NCBI GenBank assembly: GCA_045804265.1
Contig: JBJMNK010000113.1
Location: 1 to 64,000, forward strand
Reading direction: 5' to 3'
DNA length: 64,000 bases
Source: JABFXC01 sp045804265
GTDB lineage: Bacteria > Gemmatimonadota > Gemmatimonadetes > Gemmatimonadales > Gemmatimonadaceae
Part shown: piece after piece, positions 51,598 to 61,011 of the stretch
Numbering within the stretch: the stretch's first letter is position 1
Layout: each line of letters starts with the position of its first letter
Made by a program: the position numbers and the translations under genes
Notes under the pieces: model-generated
The model's input: only the letters and a program-made list of their open reading frames with translations
The model's database searches: none
Told to the model about the DNA's origin: nothing

Positions 51598-53004
51598 ATG
51601 TTCGACTCTCTGCGCGCTCGCCGCACAGCTTCGACGTCGCGCACCGCATGCGCGACGATCACGCTGATCACGCTGATCACGAGTGCGACACTCAGTGCCT
51701 GCTCGGCCCGGAAGCCGGTGGACGACGGCGCAAAGCCGGCTGATCGGAGTCGCGCGGCTGTTTCGGCACTCGACGTCTCGCGCGTCTATCGTGACGCAGG
51801 GCTCATCGTGGAAACGACGCCGGTGCCATTCGTCGGCACGACCGACGTCTTCGCCACCGAGACGCCCGATACGACGCTGGTGCTCGTGACACTCTCGTTG
51901 CCGAATCGCGCGATCACGTTCGTACACGAGGGCGACCACTATCGCGGCGCGTACGACGTGATCATCGACGCGCGCCGCAACGGCAGCTCGGTGCGTCGCA
52001 CACAGGGGCGCCAAACGGTGCGAGTCTCCTCGTACCGCGAAACGAGCCGCGGCGACGAGAGCCTGATCTTCCAGCAGTACGTGCGTCTCGCTCCCGAGAG
52101 CTACACCCTCAACCTCACGGTGCGCGACGCCGAGAGCGGACGGACGACGACACACGATGCACCGGTCATCGTTCCGCGCATCTCGCGCACTGGCGCCTCA
52201 TCAGCGGTCGTCGTGTACGACGCCGAGCCGAGACCGCGTCGCGACACGCTGCCGTCGCTGGTGCCCAACCCGCGCGGGTCAGCGGTGTTCGGTCAGGACA
52301 CCGCGATGCTCGTGTACGTCGAGCGTTATGGCGGTACCGGCGCGGTGCAGGCGGAAGTTCGTGACGCGCGCGGTGACGCCGTGTGGCGCGACTCACTCAT
52401 GCTCCCGACACACGACAGCCTGACGAGCGGAATCTTCGCGCTGCCGATCACCGCGATCGGTCCTGGTCTCGCGACGTTCGTGAGCTGGCGTGGTGCGAAT
52501 CCGGACACCGCGCGCACGCGCCTCGTCGTGAGCTTCGCCGAGGGACTCGCAATCACGTCGTTCGACGACATGCTCTCCTACCTCCGCTACTTCGCGGCAC
52601 CGGATCAGCTGCAGGCGCTGCGGAATGCGGCGCCGGCCGATCGCGGGCGGACCTGGATCGCCTTCCTGCGCTCGACCGATCCCGACCCGGCGACGGTGGA
52701 AAACGAGGCGCTGCGCGACTACTTCATCCGGCTCGAACAGGCGAACCAGCGCTTTCGCGACGAGGCGGGACCGGGATGGCTGAGCGATCGCGGCCGCGTG
52801 TTCATCACCCTTGGAGATCCCGACCAGATCTACGACCAGGGACAGAACGACATTTCGCAGCGCGGCCGAGTGCAGATCTGGGAGTACACGCAATATCGCG
52901 CCCAGCTCGTGTTCGTCGATCAGTCTGGATTCGGGCGCTACCGCCTGACGATGACGAGCGAGCTCGAATTCCAATCGCTCGCGCGGCGCGTCAAGGAGAA
53001 GTGA
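51598..53004 (+). CDS. GWxTD-domain lipoprotein
   Basis: A 468-residue exported protein. ATG 51598 opens a lipoprotein signal (ATITLITLITSATLSAC, Cys at about residue 35). The body is beta-rich, with a C-terminal GWxTD domain: RTWIAFLRSTDPDPATVENEAL, YFIRLEQANQRFRDEAGPGWLSDRGRVFITLGDPDQIYD, and IWEYTQYRAQLVFVDQSGFGRYRL. GWxTD proteins are characteristic of Gemmatimonadota, Acidobacteriota and neighbours, with unknown function in the envelope. The following gene overlaps its stop (GTGA). Confidence 0.88.
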   Translation: MFDSLRARRTASTSRTACATITLITLITSATLSACSARKPVDDGAKPADRSRAAVSALDVSRVYRDAGLIVETTPVPFVGTTDVFATETPDTTLVLVTLSLPNRAITFVHEGDHYRGAYDVIIDARRNGSSVRRTQGRQTVRVSSYRETSRGDESLIFQQYVRLAPESYTLNLTVRDAESGRTTTHDAPVIVPRISRTGASSAVVVYDAEPRPRRDTLPSLVPNPRGSAVFGQDTAMLVYVERYGGTGAVQAEVRDARGDAVWRDSLMLPTHDSLTSGIFALPITAIGPGLATFVSWRGANPDTARTRLVVSFAEGLAITSFDDMLSYLRYFAAPDQLQALRNAAPADRGRTWIAFLRSTDPDPATVENEALRDYFIRLEQANQRFRDEAGPGWLSDRGRVFITLGDPDQIYDQGQNDISQRGRVQIWEYTQYRAQLVFVDQSGFGRYRLTMTSELEFQSLARRVKEK

Positions 53005-53609
53005 CGGAAAGCCGGCGCGGAAGCGCGCGGCCTTTCCAGCGCGAGCTCGCGCGCAAGGCGATTCACGCCACGAGTGCCGCGGTCCCGATCGCGCTCGCCG
53101 CGGGGATCGATCATCGTCTGGCGGTGGTGATACTCGGCGCGCTTCTGCTGCTCGCGATCCTCGTCGAGCTCATTCGCGTGCGCGTGGCGTCGGCTGCCTT
53201 ACGGTTCGATGCGATGTTCGCCACGCTCTTGCGCGCACACGAAGCGCGCGGAGTGACGGGTGCCACCTGGTTGATCGGTGCGATGTTCGCGGCGGTCTTC
53301 CTGTTGCCTCGCAGCGCGGCGATCGCCGCGACCTGGGGTGCGGCGGTCGGCGACGCGGCGGCTGCGCTGGTAGGCATGCGGTTCGGCCGTCACCGCTCGT
53401 TGCGCGATGACAAGTCGGTGGAGGGCAGCGTCGCATGTTTTCTCGCAACGCTGCTCGGCGCAGTGCTGGTCGCGCGCCTCCGATTGCCGGCCGCGCTGCT
53501 GGTCGCAGTCGCCGCCGCCGGCGCCGAACGGATGCCATGGCCGCGCGATGACAACATCCGCATAGTCGCTCTTGCCGGCATGACGGCGCTACTGGCTGCG
53601 GCGCTCTGA
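53001..53609 (+). CDS. Diacylglycerol/polyprenol kinase family membrane protein
   Basis: A 202-residue membrane protein from GTG 53001, overlapping the upstream stop. It begins with a basic FQRELARKAIHATSAAVPIALAAG, which is the RKxxH pattern of the dolichol-kinase/phosphatidate-cytidylyltransferase-like family. Several helices follow, and the polar AATWGAAVGDAAAALVGMRFGRHRSLRDDKSVEGSVACFL, matching the conserved GDxxAxxxGxxxGxxK..GKSxEGS core. Probable CTP- or ATP-dependent lipid kinase in the inner membrane. Confidence 0.82.
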   Translation: MTESRRGSARPFQRELARKAIHATSAAVPIALAAGIDHRLAVVILGALLLLAILVELIRVRVASAALRFDAMFATLLRAHEARGVTGATWLIGAMFAAVFLLPRSAAIAATWGAAVGDAAAALVGMRFGRHRSLRDDKSVEGSVACFLATLLGAVLVARLRLPAALLVAVAAAGAERMPWPRDDNIRIVALAGMTALLAAAL

Positions 53610-53622
53610 TGGCCTCGCGATA

Positions 53623-53651
53623 TTGACAAAAGTGCCAAGTGCTCATATATA
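53623..53651 (+). promoter_or_regulatory. Consensus sigma-70 promoter for the cold-shock gene
   Basis: TTGACA (53623-53628), a 17-base spacer, TATATA (53646-53651). It lies 88 bases before the csp start, leaving a long 5' untranslated region as in cspA-type mRNAs. Confidence 0.8.
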
Positions 53652-53676
53652 GGCCCCGCACGCCGGTAGGCGAGGC

Positions 53677-53696
53677 ACACGTGTGGTCACACGTGT
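53677..53696 (+). promoter_or_regulatory. Inverted repeat in the csp 5' leader
   Basis: ACACGTGTG-GT-CACACGTGT, a perfect 9-bp inverted repeat located in the expected 5' untranslated region. It may be an RNA hairpin controlling translation by temperature, or a dimeric protein operator. Confidence 0.6.
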
Positions 53697-53738
53697 CGTG
53701 AGAGCGGTGTTGCGATTCACCCGCGGGAGGCAGCTCGT

Positions 53739-53939
53739 ATGGCGAAAGGAAAGGTGAAGTGGTTCAATGATGCCAAGGGGTATGGCTTCATCGAACAGGA
53801 TGGCGGTGAGGACGTGTTCGTCCATTTCTCCGCAATCACGATGGACGGCTTCAAGACACTCGCCGAAGGACAGGTCGTCGAGTTCGAGATCAAGACCGGT
53901 GACAAGGGTCTTCACGCCGCGAACGTGCAGCGGGTGTAA
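53739..53939 (+). CDS. Cold-shock protein, CspA family
   Basis: A 66-residue OB-fold nucleic-acid-binding protein. RNP1 is KGYGFIEQDG and RNP2 is DVFVHFSAI; the ending KTGDKGLHAANVQRV is usual. GGGAGG lies eight bases before ATG. It has its own strong promoter, a leader hairpin and a terminator, so it is a monocistronic RNA-chaperone gene. Confidence 0.97.
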   Translation: MAKGKVKWFNDAKGYGFIEQDGGEDVFVHFSAITMDGFKTLAEGQVVEFEIKTGDKGLHAANVQRV

Positions 53940-53986
53940 CACCGTCGGTCCCCTCGACGCTTTACGCTGAGCCGTACGATCCGCCT

Positions 53987-54019
53987 CCGCCTGCCGACCT
54001 CGGCAGGCGGTTGCGTTTT
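53987..54019 (+). terminator. Intrinsic terminator after csp
   Basis: An 11-bp perfect stem CCGCCTGCCGA / TCGGCAGGCGG with a 2-base apparent loop (functionally larger), followed by TTGCGTTTT. Confidence 0.85.
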
Positions 54020-54070
54020 CGGGAGTGTCGGTGCTAGGCAGATGCACGGCTCCATGTTTGTTTACTGCGT

Positions 54071-57000
54071 ATGCCCGCTCCTACGCTGCCGTCCTCCCCC
54101 CGACTCTTCCTCGTCGACGGCTACGCGCTGATCTATCGCGCGTTCTTCGCGCTGCTTTCACGCCCCCTCACCACCGCGCGCGGCGAGAACACTTCCGCGG
54201 TCTGGGGCGTCGCGAACTTTCTCCAGCGGTTGTTGGACACGCACCGTCCCGAGCACCTCGGATGGGTCCACGACGCGGGGTTGTCGTTCCGGCACGAGAA
54301 GTATCCCGCGTACAAGGCGACGCGCGAGAAACTTGGTGAAGAGCTGCAGGCGGATTTCGATCGCGGCATGTCGCGCATCTCGACGCTGCTGGATGCGATG
54401 CACATTCCCGTGCTCTCGTGCGACGGCTACGAGGCGGATGACGTCATCGGCACGCTCGCGCTGCAATCGGTCGAACGCGGGGTGAACGTCGTCGTCGTCT
54501 CTGGTGACAAGGACTTCCAGCAACTCGTGCAGCCGGGGGTGTGGCTGCTGAATCCGGGGCGCGGCGGGCCGGCGAGCGTGGAAGAACAGTGGGTCGGTGT
54601 CGAGAACGGTGGTGAGCGACTCGGCGTCCCGCCGGGTCTCGTCATCGACTACCTCGCGCTCGTCGGCGACTCCTCCGACAACGTTCCCGGAGTCAAGGGG
54701 ATCGGCGACAAGACCGCGTCGGAGCTGGTGAACACGTACGGCCCGCTCGAGCGGATCCTCGAGAACGTCGACAACATCACGAAGAAGCGGCCGCGCGAAG
54801 CGCTGCAGGCGCACGCCGAGCTGGCGGTGCTGTCGAAGGAGCTCGTGACGATCCGCAGGGACGTCCCGGTGACGCTCGACCTCGATCGCCTGCGCGTCCG
54901 CGATCCCGACTGGATGCGGCTCAAGAATCTCTACCTCGAGCTCGAATTCCAGACGCTGGCGAAGCAGGCCGCGGCAGCCGGCATCTCCGGTGTGACGACG
55001 ATCGGCGAGCCGGCGCGACCGTTAGGCGACACGCTGTCGGTGGCCGGGACACCGGGCACGCTGCCCGACGATGATCCGGCGCTCGAATTCCCACCGCCAC
55101 CGTCACTGCCGTCGATCGCGACGCGGTACATGACCGTCGACACGGTCGCGGCGATGCATGATGTGATCGCGAAGTCGCGCGCGGCGGGAACGATCGCGGT
55201 GGACACCGAGACGCTGATCGATCCTGACAGCCCGGTCAAGGTGGATCCGCTTCGCTCGACGCTGGTCGGCATCACGATCGCGATCGCTCCGGGCGAGGCG
55301 TATTACCTGCCGCTGCGGCACCGTCCGCGCGACGGAACCCAGGTCGACCTTCCGCTCGACGCGTCCGGCGACCGCTCGCCCGACGATTCGCCCGAGACGC
55401 GCGGACTGGAGCGCGGCGGCGACGAGACGAGCGTGGCGCCGCCCGCCGCCGTAGCAGCGAAGCCGAAGAAGAAGAAGGCGACACCGTCGGAACCGGCGAG
55501 CATCGCCGAGCGCGCGTTGGCGAGCGGAGTCCACCCGATCACAAACCTGCCCGCCCTCGACTCGGACGAGATGACGCCACTGCGCGCACTTCTCGAAGAT
55601 CCAGCGGTGAAGAAGACGGGGCAGAACGCGAAGTACGACATCCTGGCGCTGCGCCGCGCCGGCATCCGCCTGCGTGGGCTCGACTTCGACACCATGCTCG
55701 CGAGCTACGTACTCGATCCCGGCCGCCGCTCGCACGGGCTCGACGTCCTCGCACTCGAATTTCTCGATCACCGCATGACGTCGTTCGACGAACTGTGCGG
55801 CAAGGGGCGCACGGCGATTCCCTACGACCAGGTGCCGATCGCCTGTGCGCGCGATTACTCGTGCGAGGACGGCGACATGACGCTGCGGCTGCGGGCGCTG
55901 TTCGAGCCGCAGCTCGAGACGCATGCGCTGACACGGCTGCTCGAGGACATCGAGATGCCGCTGGTCGAGGTGCTCGCCGAGATGGAGTGGGCGGGAGTGA
56001 CCATCGATCGCGAGTGGTTCAAGTCGCTGAAGACACGCTTCCAGGCCGAGCGCGAGCGAGTCGAGCAACTGATCTACCAGGCAGCCGGAACGGAGTTCAA
56101 CATCAATTCCAATCTGCAGCTGCGCGAGATCCTCTTCGAGAAGCTCGGCCTGCCGATTCTCAAACGGACTGCAACGGGCCCGTCGACCGATGCCAGCGTA
56201 CTGAAGGAGCTGGCCGAAGAAGGGCACGCGCTTCCATCGCTGCTGATGGAGTATCGCGAGCTGTCGAAGCTCGAGAGCACCTACATCGACGCGCTGCCGA
56301 CGATGGTCAGCCCACATACGTCGCGCATTCACACGTCGTTCAACCAGACCGTCGCCTCGACCGGACGGCTGTCGTCGAGCGATCCGAACCTCCAGAACAT
56401 CCCGATCCGGCGGGAGCTGGGACGTGACATCCGCCGAGGATTCGTTCCGCGCGCCGGATGGGCGCTGCTCTCCGCAGACTACTCGCAGATCGAGCTGCGG
56501 CTTCTCGCGCACCTGTCGCACGATCCGGCATTCGTGTCGGCGTTCAAGAGCGGCGGCGATATTCATCGACAGACCGCGGCGCTGATCTTCGAGGTGCCGC
56601 TCGATGAGGTCACGTCGGAGATGCGCGGCCGCGCGAAGACGATCAACTTCGCGACGATCTACGGTCAGGGCGCACACGCGCTCTCGCGCCAGCTCGGCGT
56701 CGCGCACGCCGAAGCGAAGGAGTTCATCACCCGCTACTTCGAGCGATTCGAGGGAATCCGGAAATACCTCGACTCGATGGTCGAACTGGCCCGGGCGCAG
56801 GGGTACGTGTCGACGATCTTCGGCCGGCGGCGCTATATCCCCGAGCTGCGCGACCGGAACTTCAACATTCGCGCATTCGGCGAACGAACCGCGACGAACT
56901 CGCCGATCCAGGGCTCGGCGGCGGACCTGATCAAGATCGCGATGATCAACATTCATCGCGCCCTCGCCGCACAGCGCCTGAAGAGCGCGATGATCCTGCA

Positions 57001-57154
57001 GGTCCACGACGAGCTGGTGTTCGAATCGCCGCCCGAAGAGCTGGCGACACTGGAAGCACTGGTGCGGAACGAGATGGAGCACGCCGCGGAGCTGTCGGTC
57101 CCGCTCGTGGTCGATATCGGCACCGGGGCGAACTGGGTCGAGACAAAAATGTGA
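54071..57154 (+). CDS. polA: DNA polymerase I
   Basis: A 1027-residue polymerase. 5'-3' exonuclease: FLVDGYALIYRAFFAL, SCDGYEADDVIGTLA, VVSGDKDFQQLV, GDSSDNVPGVKGIGDKTA. A 3'-5' exonuclease domain begins IAVDTETLIDPDSPVKV with DxE acidic residues, and continues TGQNAKYDILAL, CEDGDMTLRL. Polymerase: SSDPNLQNIPIRRELGRDIRRGF, LLSADYSQIELRLLAHLSHD (motif A), RGRAKTINFATIYGQGAHALS (O-helix) and LQVHDELVFESP (motif C). It is about 100 residues longer than E. coli Pol I, owing to a charged low-complexity insertion at about 425-485, rich in Lys, Pro, Glu, inside the proofreading domain. Confidence 0.97.
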   Translation: MPAPTLPSSPRLFLVDGYALIYRAFFALLSRPLTTARGENTSAVWGVANFLQRLLDTHRPEHLGWVHDAGLSFRHEKYPAYKATREKLGEELQADFDRGMSRISTLLDAMHIPVLSCDGYEADDVIGTLALQSVERGVNVVVVSGDKDFQQLVQPGVWLLNPGRGGPASVEEQWVGVENGGERLGVPPGLVIDYLALVGDSSDNVPGVKGIGDKTASELVNTYGPLERILENVDNITKKRPREALQAHAELAVLSKELVTIRRDVPVTLDLDRLRVRDPDWMRLKNLYLELEFQTLAKQAAAAGISGVTTIGEPARPLGDTLSVAGTPGTLPDDDPALEFPPPPSLPSIATRYMTVDTVAAMHDVIAKSRAAGTIAVDTETLIDPDSPVKVDPLRSTLVGITIAIAPGEAYYLPLRHRPRDGTQVDLPLDASGDRSPDDSPETRGLERGGDETSVAPPAAVAAKPKKKKATPSEPASIAERALASGVHPITNLPALDSDEMTPLRALLEDPAVKKTGQNAKYDILALRRAGIRLRGLDFDTMLASYVLDPGRRSHGLDVLALEFLDHRMTSFDELCGKGRTAIPYDQVPIACARDYSCEDGDMTLRLRALFEPQLETHALTRLLEDIEMPLVEVLAEMEWAGVTIDREWFKSLKTRFQAERERVEQLIYQAAGTEFNINSNLQLREILFEKLGLPILKRTATGPSTDASVLKELAEEGHALPSLLMEYRELSKLESTYIDALPTMVSPHTSRIHTSFNQTVASTGRLSSSDPNLQNIPIRRELGRDIRRGFVPRAGWALLSADYSQIELRLLAHLSHDPAFVSAFKSGGDIHRQTAALIFEVPLDEVTSEMRGRAKTINFATIYGQGAHALSRQLGVAHAEAKEFITRYFERFEGIRKYLDSMVELARAQGYVSTIFGRRRYIPELRDRNFNIRAFGERTATNSPIQGSAADLIKIAMINIHRALAAQRLKSAMILQVHDELVFESPPEELATLEALVRNEMEHAAELSVPLVVDIGTGANWVETKM

Positions 57155-57259
57155 TCTGCCCCACGCACCGGCGCTGTGACGCGGCCGTGTTGGAAGCGTC
57201 TAATCATGAGGCTGCGCCACGTCCCCGATCTCCCGGGGCATTCCCATGCTTGACGTCCA

Positions 57260-57643
57260 ATGCGATCGCGCCGAGCAGGGTTCACGCTCATCGAACTGAT
57301 GGTGGTCGTCGTCATCCTCGCGATCCTGGCGACGATGGCGATTCCGCGCTTCAAGAACACCAAGGGCAAGGGGCACTCGGCCGCGCTCCGCACCGACCTG
57401 CGCAACTTCGCCACGGCGGAGGAGTCGTTCTTCTTTTCGAACGGCCACTACAGCACCGCGCTCGATTCGCTGAACTGGGTCGGGTCCCCGGGCGTGATCA
57501 TCACCGTCCCCGAGGCGTCGTCACAGGGATGGTCCGCGTCGGTGACGCACCCCGAGTCGTATCCGCTCCGGTGCTCGATGTTCACCGGCAACGCGGCGGC
57601 GCTGCCGCCCGCCACGGCGGAGTCGCAGATCACCTGCCAGTAG
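57260..57643 (+). CDS. Type IV pilin-like protein
   Basis: A 127-residue prepilin. RRAGFTLIELMVVVVILAILATMAIPRF is a class III signal: cleavage after Gly7, N-methylated Phe, Glu at +5. The rest is a short beta-rich head with two cysteines (LRCSMFTG and ITCQ) that can form the D-region disulfide. Start ATG 57260. No pilus machinery genes are adjacent, so it is an isolated major or minor pilin. Confidence 0.93.
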   Translation: MRSRRAGFTLIELMVVVVILAILATMAIPRFKNTKGKGHSAALRTDLRNFATAEESFFFSNGHYSTALDSLNWVGSPGVIITVPEASSQGWSASVTHPESYPLRCSMFTGNAAALPPATAESQITCQ

Positions 57644-57656
57644 CAGGACGCGCGGC

Positions 57657-57998
57657 GTGACCGACGCCGCGCCGCACGATCCGGAGCACATGGCCGCCGA
57701 GCGCGTGCCGCGCTATCGCGAATTCACGGATCGCCGCGCCGGAATGATCCACGCGATGGACGGTGGTCTCTGGCTGCACCGGCACATCTGGAAAGGGCGC
57801 GCGATGGCACACCTCGTCTCGGTCGACCGCGAGCTGCTGCTCGCCTACGGACACGCGGTGGGACTGCCGGCGGCACGGCTGCAGTTCAAGCCGCTGAAGG
57901 ACCCGCGCACCGGCATCCGCCGCGACGCGTGGCACTGGGACCTGGTCGGGGCCTGGCTCCCGCCGCGGCCGTCGCTGGGCGGATCGATCGAACGTTAG
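57657..57998 (+). CDS. Hypothetical protein, DUF4031-like
   Basis: A 113-residue protein from GTG 57657, 13 bases after the pilin gene. The middle WLHRHIWKGRAMAHLVSVDRELLLAYGHAVGLPAARLQ followed by WHWDLVGAW resembles DUF4031, with its GRGWCHL...ELHAFA and final HYDL, in a divergent form. Soluble. The association with the pilin gene may be incidental. The TAG stop is in CGTTAGGC. Confidence 0.62.
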   Translation: MTDAAPHDPEHMAAERVPRYREFTDRRAGMIHAMDGGLWLHRHIWKGRAMAHLVSVDRELLLAYGHAVGLPAARLQFKPLKDPRTGIRRDAWHWDLVGAWLPPRPSLGGSIER

Positions 57999-58050
57999 GC
58001 GGAACGACGGGCTGCGCCGTGGCCTTGTGGCGCGGCGGCCCGACGTCGCG

Positions 58051-59430
58051 TTAGGCAGCCTCGCCGCTGGCGAGCAGCCGCTCCAGCTCCGCCGCGTCGT
58101 TGCGCGCGGCAGCGATGCCGCCGATGAACGACTTCTGTAATGCGGGGTCGCGCCGGAACCTGAAGTAGGCGCGCACTCTTGCCCGTGCCCGGCTCATGCG
58201 GTCGCGGAGCGCAAAGTCGCAGTCGGCCAGGAGCGGGAGTGCGGCCAGCACCACCAGCGAAACGAGAGGGCCGCCGATATGCCAAGCCAGTGTTGCGAGC
58301 ACGACCCACGTCGCGAGCACCAGCGGCGCGGCGATGACCATGGTCTGCATCGCCGGGTCGGATCCGGACTCGCTGGTCCGCCTTGCAACCGCGCGCGCCG
58401 TCGCCAGCGCCGGCCAGTGCGCGATTCGACCGAGGAGCGCGAAAGGCGTCGCCGCGATCATGATCGCGCTCTCGCGCACCGCGAACTTCGCGCCCGAGCC
58501 GACGCTCGTATCGATCGTGGCGTCGAGCAGGTCGAGGCGTTCGCGCGCGGCGGCCTGCTCCAGCTCGTGCACGCGCGCGCGAAGCTCGTCGGCCCGCCGC
58601 GACGACTCGCCGCCAGCCGCCGCTGCCCGCTCCAGCAGGCGCCGCGCGGCATCGACGCGCCGGCTGACAGCGACGAGCTCCGACCACCGCGTGCCACTGC
58701 CTAACGGTCCGAAGCCTTCCGCTGCAAGCAGCGCGCTGATGTGCGCGACCTCGGCCGCTGCCGCGACCGTTTCGTAGTTGGTGGTCACCGCGCGCAGCCG
58801 CTGGTCGATCTCCGCCGTCAGGCGTTCCACCGCGTCCGCGCTGTCCACGTCCTGCCACCTGTCGAGCGAGAGCGGCTGGCCAACCTCGACGAGGACCCGC
58901 GTCCTCGGCCGGCTCTTGTCCTCGAACACGAAGCCGACGGGGAGGATCGCCAGGTCGTGAACGCCGGCAGCGCGGGCCTGCAGCGCCATTCGCGCCGTGC
59001 CCGTCTTGAGCGGCGCGAGCGACGGCTCGTCGTGGCTCTTCCCCTCGGGGAAGATCAGCACTGCATCACGCCTGGCGAGCGCATCGATCACCGCGCGAAA
59101 TGCATCGTCATTGCGCCTCGGATCAGGTGCCCCGCCTGCCTGACGGCGCGCGCGCTCATCGCTCGCCCGGCGCAGCGGCACCATGCCGACGGCGCCAAGG
59201 AATGCGCGGAGGAACGGGTTGTCGAACAGCGTCGCCTTGCCCGTGAAGGTCACCCGGCGCGACAGCGTCGTCGCGACGAGCATCGGGTCGATCACCGCGT
59301 TAGGGTGGTTCGCGACGACGAGCAATGGCACGTCAGGCGGCACACGCTCGGCGTGAACGATCTCGACATCGCGGTAGTACCACCGAAGGGCGATGCGCGC
59401 GAGCCGCCGCAGGAAAGCGTAGAACATCAC
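58051..59430 (-). CDS. PlsC-like acyltransferase with C-terminal extension
   Basis: A 459-residue membrane-associated enzyme. The acyltransferase domain spans about residues 15-235: VVANHPNAVIDPML (NHxxxxD motif I), VGMVPLRRAS (motif II) and VLIFPEGKSHDEPSLAPLKTGTARMAL (motif III FPEG). A charged helical part follows, then two or three transmembrane helices (e.g. VIAAPLVLATWVVLATLAWHI). Likely lysophosphatidate or glycerophosphate acylation. The start overlaps the stop of the MFS gene by four bases (59427-59430). Confidence 0.88.
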   Translation of the reverse strand: MMFYAFLRRLARIALRWYYRDVEIVHAERVPPDVPLLVVANHPNAVIDPMLVATTLSRRVTFTGKATLFDNPFLRAFLGAVGMVPLRRASDERARRQAGGAPDPRRNDDAFRAVIDALARRDAVLIFPEGKSHDEPSLAPLKTGTARMALQARAAGVHDLAILPVGFVFEDKSRPRTRVLVEVGQPLSLDRWQDVDSADAVERLTAEIDQRLRAVTTNYETVAAAAEVAHISALLAAEGFGPLGSGTRWSELVAVSRRVDAARRLLERAAAAGGESSRRADELRARVHELEQAAARERLDLLDATIDTSVGSGAKFAVRESAIMIAATPFALLGRIAHWPALATARAVARRTSESGSDPAMQTMVIAAPLVLATWVVLATLAWHIGGPLVSLVVLAALPLLADCDFALRDRMSRARARVRAYFRFRRDPALQKSFIGGIAAARNDAAELERLLASGEAA

Positions 59431-60872
59431 CGCGCCCTAACGCGAAACGTGTCGGGCACTTTTCGCAGGATGAACAGGGCGAACACCATCGCCGCCGCGA
59501 CGCTGGCCACCGCTGCCCGGTACGCGACGCCGGTACCGAAGTGCGGGGAGAGTCCGTCGACCGCGAACGCCCAGACGAACGGTCCAAGCACCGCGGCTGC
59601 GCGCGCGGACAGCACCATCAGTCCGAAGTAGCGGCCGGCTTCGACGTCGGGAACGAGGCTGAGGAGCAACGGACGCTCGGCGGTGCTCACGCCACCATAG
59701 ATCAACCCGATCATGAAGCCGACGACCCAGAAGGCCTGCTGTGAGGGGGCGAGGATCATGGCGGTGAGCAGCACGATCCATCCGGAGATGACGAACATCA
59801 ACGTCTTCTTCGGGCCGATGCGATCGGTGAGGATTCCGCAGAGATACGCGCCTGCGACAGCGGGGAGCGTGAGCACGAGAAACAGCTTCTGCTCCGTTCC
59901 CTTCGCGAACCCCATGGCGACGACCGCGTACAGTGCCATGTAGCTGATGATCGTCCCCATTGCATCCTGGTACAGAAACGACGCGAGGATGAAGCGCAGC
60001 GCGCCCGGATGCTTCTTCGCGTCGCGAATGGTATGCGCGACCTCCGCAAACGCCTCTCGCCATTTCACCCGCGTGCGCTGCACCGTGCCGGCGAGATGGT
60101 CGCGGCACCAGATCATCAGCGGAACGGTGAACAGCAGGAAGAGCAACGCAGTCGGCACGAACGTGCTCACGCGCCCGGCGTGGCTGGTGAAGGGCACGAT
60201 CGCGCGCAGCGTGCGCAGGAGACCGTCAGGCAGCGGAACGATACCGGCGATCGACCCGCTGAAGAATCCGGACACGAGCACGACACCAGAGATCGAACCG
60301 ACGTAGCCGAGTGCGGTGCCGAGTCCCGAGAGTCGCCCCTGCTCCCGCAGCGGCGCCAGCTCGGGGAGCATCGCATTGTAGAACGGCTGCGCACCCTGAT
60401 ATGCGTAGTTCGCGACCACGAACGCGGCGATGATCGCTACCAGCGCCGGCATCGGCACATGCCACCCGGGTGGAAGCGGGGCACCGCCGATCGTCTGGTC
60501 ACCGACGATCGGGATTACGGTCTGTCCGATGACGCCGATCGCAACCGTCGCCACGCAGGCGATGATGGTGAACCAGACGACCCAAGGCTTGCGGCGGCGT
60601 GTGGCGTCCGAGATCGCGCCCAGCACGGGTATCGACAGGGCAACGAGCAGCGACGAGATGCCGTTGCCGATGGCGACCGGAGTGTTGCGGCCGACACCGA
60701 GATCGGACACGAGCCACACCGCGAAGTACAGCGTCGCGATGTTCATCGAGAAGATCGTGTTGGCGAAATCGTAGAGCGCCCAGCTCCACCGCTCGCGCGC
60801 AGGCGCCGCAGTCTCGACGCGGATCTCGCCATCGCTCGCGGCGACGGGCGCCACATGTAACGCGTGTGCCAT
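59427..60872 (-). CDS. UMF1/Atg22-family MFS transporter
   Basis: A 481-residue permease with about 12 helices. WSWALYDFANTIFSMNIATLYFAVW near the start is the signature of the UMF1/Atg22 family. A central loop VKWREAFAEVAHTIRDAKKHPGALRF separates the halves, as in the family. Substrate unknown, possibly amino acids or a lipid-related compound given the coupling to the acyltransferase gene. The TAA context contains CCCTAACG. Confidence 0.88.
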   Translation of the reverse strand: MAHALHVAPVAASDGEIRVETAAPARERWSWALYDFANTIFSMNIATLYFAVWLVSDLGVGRNTPVAIGNGISSLLVALSIPVLGAISDATRRRKPWVVWFTIIACVATVAIGVIGQTVIPIVGDQTIGGAPLPPGWHVPMPALVAIIAAFVVANYAYQGAQPFYNAMLPELAPLREQGRLSGLGTALGYVGSISGVVLVSGFFSGSIAGIVPLPDGLLRTLRAIVPFTSHAGRVSTFVPTALLFLLFTVPLMIWCRDHLAGTVQRTRVKWREAFAEVAHTIRDAKKHPGALRFILASFLYQDAMGTIISYMALYAVVAMGFAKGTEQKLFLVLTLPAVAGAYLCGILTDRIGPKKTLMFVISGWIVLLTAMILAPSQQAFWVVGFMIGLIYGGVSTAERPLLLSLVPDVEAGRYFGLMVLSARAAAVLGPFVWAFAVDGLSPHFGTGVAYRAAVASVAAAMVFALFILRKVPDTFRVRAR

Positions 60873-61011
60873 TGATCGAGGGGTGTCAGGTGTGGCTCAA
60901 GTTTACGGCTGCCCCGGAGACCAGGGGATACGTCGCCTTACGTAGCGCCGGCCTAGCATCAATTCGCAGCTCGCCGTTGACGCCTCACGCGGTGCGTGCA
61001 AATTAGGACCG

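Noticed and set aside
55103..57082. A 659-codon minus-strand opening opposite polA
   Set aside because: It is the antisense of a fully recognisable DNA polymerase I; GC-rich third positions keep the opposite strand open. The translation is Arg/Asp/Leu/Gln-rich without motifs.
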